In this document: piece after piece, positions 17,018-24,400 of the stretch
Position numbering within the stretch: position 1 is the first letter of the stretch
Layout: each line of letters begins with the position of its first letter
Source of the DNA: an uncultured Bacteroidota bacterium
GTDB taxonomy: Bacteria > Bacteroidota > Bacteroidia > Bacteroidales > VadinHA17
NCBI GenBank assembly: GCA_903844815.1
Contig: CAIMVD010000194.1
Span: 1 to 33,397 of the forward strand
DNA length: 33,397 bases
Direction of reading: 5' to 3'
Notes under the pieces: generated by a model
Told to the model about the DNA's origin: nothing
What the model saw: only the letters and a program-made list of their open reading frames with translations
Databases searched by the model: none
Made by a program: the position numbers and the translations under genes

Positions 17018-19624
17018 TTAGCCAATTTCCCCTTTTAAATTCTGAAAAGCAATCGCATCATCCTTTAAGCTGACACAAATCTTATCTTCTCTCAGGATCT
17101 GTCCGGCAATTATTGCTCTTGAAAGCTCATTTACTATCTCCTTTTGAATCAGCCTCTTCACCGGACGGGCTCCGAGCTGTGGGTCGAAGCCTCTTTCCGC
17201 AAGCCAGTCAATCACTCCTGCATCGATCAATAACCCGATTCCTCGTGAATCCAGCAAGCTGGTCAGCCCCTTCACCTGTATTTCTGCTATCTCTCTGATC
17301 TGACTGACCGTTAATGGCTTGAACATTACAATCTCATCGATCCTGTTAAGGAATTCGGGATGCATGGTGCTGCGAAGCATCAGAAGGATCTGATCCTTGA
17401 GCTTTTCTTCTTCTTCTACAGGCAAAATATTATCGTATTCGTCCATTTTTTCCCTGATTATCTCCGACCCGAGATTAGAAGTCATTATGATAATGACATT
17501 CCTGAAATTAATCGTACGTCCCTTGTTATCGGTGAGCCTGCCCTCGTCGAGCACCTGAAGGAGCAGATTGAAAACATCGGGATGTGCTTTCTCTATCTCG
17601 TCGAGAAGTACTACCGAATATGGCTTGTGCCGTACTGCTTCAGTCAGCTGGCCTCCTTCATCATAGCCTATATATCCGGGAGGAGCACCTATAAGGCGTG
17701 AAACAGAGTGGCGTTCCTGGTACTCCGACATATCTATCCGGGTAAGTAGATTTTCGTTATTAAAGAGGAACTCTGCCAGAGCCCTTGCGAGCTCGGTTTT
17801 TCCAACTCCCGTTGTCCCAAAGAAGATGAATGATCCGACGGGCTTTTTCTCATCGCTCAGCCCTGCTCTCGACCTTCTCACGGCATCTGCCACAGCCCTG
17901 ATGGCTTCATCCTGGCCAACCACCCGTTTATGCAGTACCTCCTCGAGCTTCAGGAGCTTTTCTTTTTCGCTTTCAAGCATTCGTGCCACCGGAATTCCAG
18001 TCCACTTCGACACCACGTCAGCGATGTCTTCAGCCCTTACATCTTCCCTGATCAAAGCCCCTCCCGAACGCTTGCTGTCAATTTCATCCTTCAATGCAGC
18101 TATCTCTTTTTCGAGACCGGCGATTGTACCATACCTGAGTTCGGCAACCTTTCCATAGTCTCCGGAACGCTCTGCCTGATCAGCCTCAAGCCTGTACGAT
18201 TCTACAAGCTCCTTCTTCTCCTGCATCTTTTCTATCATATTCTTTTCAGTCACCCATGCAGCCTTTATCCCGTTTCGCTTATCGACAAGTGTCGAGATCT
18301 CACGCGCAAGGACTTGTTCTTTTTCGGTATCGCCATCGCGTCGGAGGGCTTCCCGTTCAATTTCATAGCGTGCAATAGTTCTTTCAAGCTCATCAAGCTC
18401 TTCAGGAACTGAGTTCATCTGAAGCCTGAGATGCGATGCTGCTTCATCCATTAAGTCGATGGCCTTATCCGGCAGAAACCTGTCGGTAATATACCTGTAC
18501 GACAAGTCAACTGCGGCGATTATTGCCTCATCCCTGATAATAACCTTATGATGGGTCTCATATCTTTCTCTCAATCCCCGGAGTATCGATACTGAATCGG
18601 TCCTGTCTGGTTCCTCAACCATAACAACCTGAAATCTTCTTTCAAGTGCTTTATCCTTCTCGAAGTACTTTTGGTATTCGTTAAGGGTTGTGGCGCCAAT
18701 GGCTCTGAGCTCTCCCCTGGCAAGCGCCGGTTTAAGGATGTTGGCAGCATCCATAGCCCCTTCCGATTTCCCGGCGCCGACAAGTGTATGGATCTCATCG
18801 ATAAACAGAACTATCTCGCCATTGGATGTTACTACTTCATTTATCACCGACTTGAGCCGTTCCTCGAACTCGCCCTTGTATTTGGCACCGGCAATAAGGG
18901 CTCCCATGTCGAGGGAGAATATCACCTTCGATCTGAGGTCTTCCGGAACGTCTCCCCTGACGATACGATGAGCAAGACCTTCGGCAATTGCCGTTTTACC
19001 GACACCCGGTTCACCAATGAGCAGTGGGTTATTCTTCGACCGCCGGGTGAGTATCTGCAGCAGTCTCCTTATCTCGTCATCGCGTCCGATAACAGGATCG
19101 AGCTTTCCCGACCTGGCCATCTCATTAAGGTTCATGGCATACCGCTCAAGCGAATTATAGGTGTCTTCAGCACTCTGTGAATTAATTGTTGAGCCCTTCC
19201 TGATATCGGCAATTGCTGCTTTAAGGTCTTTTATGGTAATGCCCCTGTCCTTCATAAGGGTTGAAACCTGATCACCGGTATCGAGAATGCCAAGAAGAAT
19301 ATGTTCGACAGAGACAAACTTATCGTTCATGCCGGATGCCTGGACAGCTGCTTTCCTGAGAGCTTCTGAGGCTTTAGCCGAGAAGTATGATTCTGAACCG
19401 GAAACTTTAGGAAAAGTCCCTAAAATATTATCTATGGATTTTGTGAATGATGCAAGGTCAACACCCATCTTTCCAAAGAGGAAGCTCACAATGTTGTCCG
19501 ATTCGCTGATAATACCCTTGATAAGGTGTGCAGGCTCAACAGCCTGATGACCTCCGGCAGATGCGATGTTCAATGCCTGATTAACTGATTCCTGTGCCTT
19601 AACAGTAAAATTATTCAGATTCAT
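17018..19624 (-). CDS. clpB: ClpB protein disaggregase (Hsp100 AAA+ ATPase)
   Basis: 868 residues, the usual ClpB length. ClpB threads proteins out of aggregates with the DnaK system. A Clp N-terminal repeat domain occupies residues 1-145. AAA1 has Walker A GEPGVGKT (204-211) and Walker B LFIDEIH. The coiled-coil middle domain spans about 400-530. AAA2 has Walker A GTTGVGKT (about 602-609) and Walker B VVLLDEIEKAHPD. A C-terminal small domain has LGARPVKRLIQ. I chose ATG 19624, which gives the family start MNLNNFTVKAQE; the longer frame begins at TTG 19672 with an ill-fitting extension. No CIRCE-like operator was recognised upstream. The gene is monocistronic, flanked on both sides by repeat-bearing intergenic DNA. 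Confidence 0.96.
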   Translation of the reverse strand: MNLNNFTVKAQESVNQALNIASAGGHQAVEPAHLIKGIISESDNIVSFLFGKMGVDLASFTKSIDNILGTFPKVSGSESYFSAKASEALRKAAVQASGMNDKFVSVEHILLGILDTGDQVSTLMKDRGITIKDLKAAIADIRKGSTINSQSAEDTYNSLERYAMNLNEMARSGKLDPVIGRDDEIRRLLQILTRRSKNNPLLIGEPGVGKTAIAEGLAHRIVRGDVPEDLRSKVIFSLDMGALIAGAKYKGEFEERLKSVINEVVTSNGEIVLFIDEIHTLVGAGKSEGAMDAANILKPALARGELRAIGATTLNEYQKYFEKDKALERRFQVVMVEEPDRTDSVSILRGLRERYETHHKVIIRDEAIIAAVDLSYRYITDRFLPDKAIDLMDEAASHLRLQMNSVPEELDELERTIARYEIEREALRRDGDTEKEQVLAREISTLVDKRNGIKAAWVTEKNMIEKMQEKKELVESYRLEADQAERSGDYGKVAELRYGTIAGLEKEIAALKDEIDSKRSGGALIREDVRAEDIADVVSKWTGIPVARMLESEKEKLLKLEEVLHKRVVGQDEAIRAVADAVRRSRAGLSDEKKPVGSFIFFGTTGVGKTELARALAEFLFNNENLLTRIDMSEYQERHSVSRLIGAPPGYIGYDEGGQLTEAVRHKPYSVVLLDEIEKAHPDVFNLLLQVLDEGRLTDNKGRTINFRNVIIIMTSNLGSEIIREKMDEYDNILPVEEEEKLKDQILLMLRSTMHPEFLNRIDEIVMFKPLTVSQIREIAEIQVKGLTSLLDSRGIGLLIDAGVIDWLAERGFDPQLGARPVKRLIQKEIVNELSRAIIAGQILREDKICVSLKDDAIAFQNLKGEIG

Positions 19625-19731
19625 ATAATTCTGGTTTTGTATCAGGAAGGGCAAATTCCCTGCCATCACCAAAAAACAGAAAGGAATGCAATTTCTGACA
19701 TATCAAAATCACTAATTACTGCAATATTGAC

Positions 19732-19948
19732 ATATAATAATCCATTGGCGTTTAGTTAAGGAATATTATTACCAAACATGAAAAGAATATTTTACCACAG
19801 GGACCACTCTACTATTCTTGTGTTTTTACCCCCCAACCCCCCAAGGGGGGATTTAAGAACACCCCCACTGGGGGGCAGGGGGGTAAAATGTGGGAGTAAG
19901 AAACTGATTACCCGGGCTTAACTAAACGACATTATATAATAATCCATT
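19732..19948. mobile_element. Putative miniature element with terminal inverted repeats and flanking direct repeats
   Basis: A perfect 15-base direct repeat, atataataatccatt, occurs at 19732-19746 and 19934-19948. Just inside are perfect 12-base inverted repeats, cgtttagttaag (19749-19760) and cttaactaaacg (19917-19928). The roughly 187 bases between the direct repeats have no coding capacity, as expected for a non-autonomous (MITE-like) element. A second palindrome is nested at 19824-19888. A 15-base target duplication is long for known IS families, so the direct repeats could have another origin. It sits in the 5' region of clpB. Confidence 0.5.
19824..19888. repeat. C/G-rich palindromic repeat nested in the miniature element
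   Basis: Ends are inverted: ttttacccccc at the left and ggggggtaaaa at the right. Inside are the self-complementary block ccccccaagggggg and a second pair around acccccactggggg. Such runs of C and G in an otherwise AT-rich intergenic region form a strong hairpin if transcribed. The type is common in Bacteroidota intergenic DNA. Confidence 0.6.
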
Positions 19949-20022
19949 AATATAAAAAAAATCCCTGAGAAGGCTGATTCACCTAAATAATAATCACAAC
20001 CCGTTTTAGATCCTGAATTTCA

Positions 20023-20043
20023 ATCATCAGATAACCTGATGAT
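20023..20043. repeat. Perfect hairpin atcatcag/ctgatgat
   Basis: An 8-bp perfect inverted repeat with a 5-base loop (ataac), downstream of the OmpA-like gene stop on the minus strand. It is part of a cluster of palindromes to 20154 and could help end transcription, but no T-run follows. Confidence 0.45.
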
Positions 20044-20057
20044 ATGTAGATTACAAG

Positions 20058-20154
20058 ATATCCGCTGGCGCGGATATGTAATAAAATCTGCTCAGGAAAC
20101 TCCGCGGACCTTTGTGCATCCACGAAGATCCGCAGAGAATCTCTGAATCAGATT
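20058..20154. repeat. Palindromic repeat cluster (ccgcgga/cttcgtg type)
   Basis: The first part is a perfect 8-bp hairpin, atatccgc and gcggatat, with loop tggc (20058-20077). The second part, 20085-20154, is a larger imperfect palindrome: aatctg...cagatt at the ends, and tccgcggacctttgtg paired with cacgaagatccgcaga near the centre. It lies directly after the OmpA-like lipoprotein gene (stop at 20172 on the minus strand) and may serve as its transcript end. Confidence 0.55.
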
Positions 20155-20171
20155 ACTCAGACTAATACAAT

Positions 20172-21098
20172 TTAATTCTTAAGCAGCTGCATAATTTCCT
20201 CAAGTTTGGGCGAAAGGATGATTTCCGTCCTTCTGTTCATTGCCCTACCTTCAGCAGTATCGTTGCCTGCCTTCGGAAAAAACTCACCCTTACCCGAAGC
20301 TGTCATCCTGGTAGGTCCTATCTTGTAATCCGTAGCAAGAATTCTGACAATTGATGTTGCCCTTGCAACACTCAGGTCCCAGTTATCTTTATAAACAGCC
20401 GTCTTTATTGGAACATTATCAGTATGTCCTTCAACAAGGATATCGATATCAGGGTTTTTGTCGAGCACGCCGCCAAGAAGTTTCAGTGCCTCATTTCCCT
20501 TTGTCTCAACAGCAGAGCTGCCCGATTTGAACAGGAGCTTGTCGGACATAGAAACATAGACTTTCCCGTTTTTGATCTCAACTGACAATTCATCAGAATT
20601 AAACCCGAGAAGAGCGTTCCTGAGAATTCCATTAAGCCTGCTCGTTATAGAATCCTGACGTGCAATTACCCTTCGCATTTCAGCTATTGACTTCTCCCTG
20701 TCGGTAAGCATTTTTTCCTTGGCATTAAGCTCTTCCGACTTTGCTGTAAGAGCCTTACTAAGTCTGTCGGTCTGTGACAGGTTCTCATTTACAAGGCTGT
20801 TATATTTCGACTGAAGACCGTTGAATTTTCCATTAAGATCAGTGTTCTGACCCGTCAGGGTGTTGTGTTTGTTTGTGAGATCCGACAATTCGGTTTTCAG
20901 GCTGTCATTCTCCTTTCCCTTAAGGGCAAGGCTGGAACAAAGCAGATCCCGTTCAATTACTACATTTTTGAGGTTCTTGCTCCACAAAGCAGGGGTCTTT
21001 GAAGGTTTCAAATCACCACACATATAAACCGGGGCACAGCTGTTGAAAAACAGCGCCGAAGCAACTACTAATGTTGCAAGGAATATTTTTTTCTTCAT
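20172..21098 (-). CDS. OmpA-family lipoprotein (coiled coil plus OmpA C-terminal domain)
   Basis: 308 residues from ATG 21098 (a GTG at 21101 is immediately upstream). The N-terminus is a lipoprotein signal with lipobox FNSC at about residues 18-21, so the mature protein is probably anchored by its lipidated Cys. Residues about 45-160 are a long heptad-rich coiled coil (repeated DLTNKHN, DLNGKFN and SLVNEN-like units). Residues about 180-300 are an OmpA/MotB-type peptidoglycan-binding domain with VEGHTDNVP and the closing NRRTEI. It most likely tethers the outer membrane to peptidoglycan. It is divergent from the giant peptidase gene, sharing a 323-base intergenic region, and separated from clpB by the repeat cluster. 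Confidence 0.9.
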   Translation of the reverse strand: MKKKIFLATLVVASALFFNSCAPVYMCGDLKPSKTPALWSKNLKNVVIERDLLCSSLALKGKENDSLKTELSDLTNKHNTLTGQNTDLNGKFNGLQSKYNSLVNENLSQTDRLSKALTAKSEELNAKEKMLTDREKSIAEMRRVIARQDSITSRLNGILRNALLGFNSDELSVEIKNGKVYVSMSDKLLFKSGSSAVETKGNEALKLLGGVLDKNPDIDILVEGHTDNVPIKTAVYKDNWDLSVARATSIVRILATDYKIGPTRMTASGKGEFFPKAGNDTAEGRAMNRRTEIILSPKLEEIMQLLKN

Positions 21099-21421
21099 CA
21101 CTTGTGTTTTATTTTATTGTAAAGGTACACGAAATTCCGCTGAACTGATAAAACCGGTAGTAAAATTCCCTGTTCTAAGGATAGCTAAGATAAAATAACT
21201 GCAATTCAAAATATATTCATAATGGGCAAACCTGCCCTCATTCACAACTTCCTTATTAAAAGAGCCAAATTTTCAGAAGACATCCTTTTCGTTTGATGAA
21301 CAAATCACTTTCATTGATGGTTTAATAATGTAAATGACTTATAATGTGAATTTAATTTCATAATTTAGTGCATGTCATATCAATTACTTAGTACTGATTA
21401 GTAACTAATACCTGACCTGAA
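21099..21421. promoter_or_regulatory. Divergent intergenic region between OmpA-like lipoprotein and giant peptidase genes
   Basis: No gene seen. Promoters for both directions should lie here. On the minus strand TACCTTTA (21127-21120), 22 bases before the OmpA-like ATG, resembles the Bacteroidota -7 element TAnnTTTG, but no good -33 TTTG was found at the right distance. Upstream of the plus-strand gene the sequence is AT-rich with a short near-palindrome, ttagt...actaa, near 21390-21410. Confidence 0.35.
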
Positions 21422-24400
21422 ATGAACCCAATTTATCTAAAATCCCCGGGACGGATGAGCTTCGCTATTTCCGTTAAAAGGTTCTTTATACTAGCCCTGT
21501 TCCTTGCCTCGCAGTTTGCTATTGCATCCGCACAAAAACAAAAGGATGTTGAGGTCGTTTTACACTGCATTGAATACATCGGCAACGATAAATTCGTTGC
21601 AAATTTTGGATATAATAACCCTAATAAAACTGAAGTGGATGTCCCCGAAACAAACAGTACAGTTGTTTTAAACGGGGGTGAATCGAAATCCAAAGCCATA
21701 AATAAATTTAAACCAGGACTTCAGTCATATGTCTTTAAAAGAGAATTCACAAGCAAAGACAGGGTAGAATGGAAAGTTATTTTGCCAAACGGGAGTACCA
21801 AGACTATAACAGCAAACATTAAGTCAAATCATTGTTCCAATTCAGGTAATATAGTGCCTTACTATCCACCCCCTGCAAACGGAAAACTCCTGAACTCAAT
21901 AATTGGTCCTGAACTTACGTCGCTCTATACTACTTTTATTGCCACCAACACTGCGGTATCGAACTATATCTTCCAGATCAGGGATTCAAAAGTGCTTATT
22001 GAGATTAAAACAAAAACGGGATATTACAATACCCTGCTGGGAATTCTTACCGGTACTCTTGGGTTTGAACCCGACCCAGCCAGTCAATATGTTGATCCCG
22101 CAAACAACCTGATAACCGGTTGGATTCCAATTGTCAATCTTTTAACTATTAACACTTATCCCACCTATGCTGAATTTGCCAGGCCGGTATTTCCCTCGGT
22201 GCTTAATAACAGCGGACTTGCACTTGATAAAGGGGATTATTCAATGCATTCCGATTTTGTAAGAAAGGGATATGATTTAAGTGGAAATGGTGTTAAAATA
22301 GGGGTCTTATCTGATAGTTACAACTCCAAAGGGAAAGCCGATATTGACGTTCTGAACGGGGATCTTCCCGGGAAAGATGACCCTGGCCGCATGGTCCAGG
22401 TAGTAAAAGACTATCCATATTCCTTTGCCCAGTTATCGGACGAGGGAAGAGGAATGCTTCAGATTGTTCATGATATTGCCCCGGGTGCCAATCTTGCTTT
22501 CCGCACCGGATATATCTCACCCGTCGACATGGCTGCAGGCATTGTTGAACTTGCCGACAACGGATGCAATATTATTGTTGACGATATCAATTATATTACA
22601 GAGCCATTCTTCAGCGACGGAACAATTTCAAATGCCGTTGATAAAGTCGTAGCCAGGGGTGTGACATACTTCTCAGCAGCAGGCAACTTTGGAAAAAAAT
22701 CCTATTCCGCCACATTCAAGCCTTCAGCAGTTCAGGGTCCTGCCGGACTTACCGGCGCTTTTCATGATTTTGGAACCGGAGATATTTATCAGAAGATAAG
22801 CCTTGCAGAAGGCAATTACGTAATTGTCATGCAATGGGCCGATGCTTCCAATGCTCTTAATGATTATGATATTTACCTTGCAAGTGACAATAGAACAACG
22901 CTTTTCGGTTTTAACCGCAATAATACCGGCACAGCCCCTATAGAAATATTACCATTCACGGTAAAGCCAGGCGGAGCCAGTACAAACATTTTAATAACCA
23001 GGGCATCAGGTACTCAGAATCTGCAGGTAAAGTATGTCGTTTTCAGGGGCGACCTTGCCATACTTGAATATAATACAGGAACTTCAACAATCGTGGGACA
23101 GGCAAATGCACTGGGAGCAATTACTGTAGGGGCGGTATTATACAGCAATACTCCATATTACGGAGTCAATCCTCCGACAATTGCCTCTTTTTCATCTGCC
23201 GGAGGAACTCCTGTTAACGGAATAGTAAGGTCAAAACCTGACCTTACCGCTCCTAACGGGGTAAATACAACTGTTCCCCTGAGTACTTTTGATCTGGATG
23301 GTGACGGTAATTTTGAATTCTATGGCACTTCTGCCGCTGCTCCACATGCAGCAGCCGTTGCAGCACTGTTAACAGAAGCAAAAAAGAAATATGAGAACAC
23401 TGTATTGGCACCGGATGCAGCAAGACAACTATTGAGAACGACTTCGCTCAACATGGATGCGGCCGGTTTTGATTATAATACCGGTTACGGATTCATCCAG
23501 GCCGATGCCGCAATTCAGACATTTGCATCTCCGAAACCCGAAATCACAGAATTAATAGTGCCTGTTAACATAACGCCAGGATCTATTCCCTTCACAGTCA
23601 CCGTAAAGGGAAACTATCTTACAAAAGACACCAAAATAACGTTGAATAAGCAGGTATTGACCACAACGATAGTGAGCTCTACTGAAGCCCAGGCTCAGGT
23701 TACTGCTTTTCCCGGAAATCCTGCAGTTCAGGCTTATACCCCGCCAAAATCAAGCAGCAATCTTGACGGAGGATATTCTGATCCTTTCTATTTCTTCAAC
23801 GTTATTAAAAAGAAAATCACAATAACCGCCGGCAGTTTTACCAGGAAATTCGGAACACCTTTTCCCGGTTTCACTTACACAATGAAACTTGACGGAGTTC
23901 CAATAACTGCTGCTGACCTGCCTGCCGAAGAAAGGTCAAGAATAACCAGTGTGCTTTTCGACCCTGCCTCCCTCCCTTCCTCTGCAAAAGTGGGTACTTA
24001 CCTCATCACTCCCTATCATAATCCGGCAATCGGGTCAATTACCAACCAAACAGACCCTCAATACGCACTTGATAATTCACTTTCAATCAAATACAACTTT
24101 GAGTATATAAGCGGTACGGTGGCAACAGATAAAATATCCATCAAAATAACTCCGGATAATATAATCAAGCCTTACGGGAGTAACCTTTCTGCTTCAGATC
24201 TTAGTTTCAAATATGAGGCTGACGTGACAGGATTAACTATTACAGCGCAGGAAAAAGCTGCGATAGAACAGCTTGCGATGACCGAACATACCCAGGCATT
24301 GACTGACGGTATTCTCCTCATTAACGGAACAACCGTTTTTAACGGCATACCTGTAATAAACGGAATTCCTGTTATTGACGGACTTCCTCTGATCGATGGT

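Noticed and set aside
19625-19672. N-terminal extension of ClpB from TTG at 19672
   Set aside because: The family start MNLNNFTVKAQE fits the ATG at 19624; the extension has no counterpart in ClpB.
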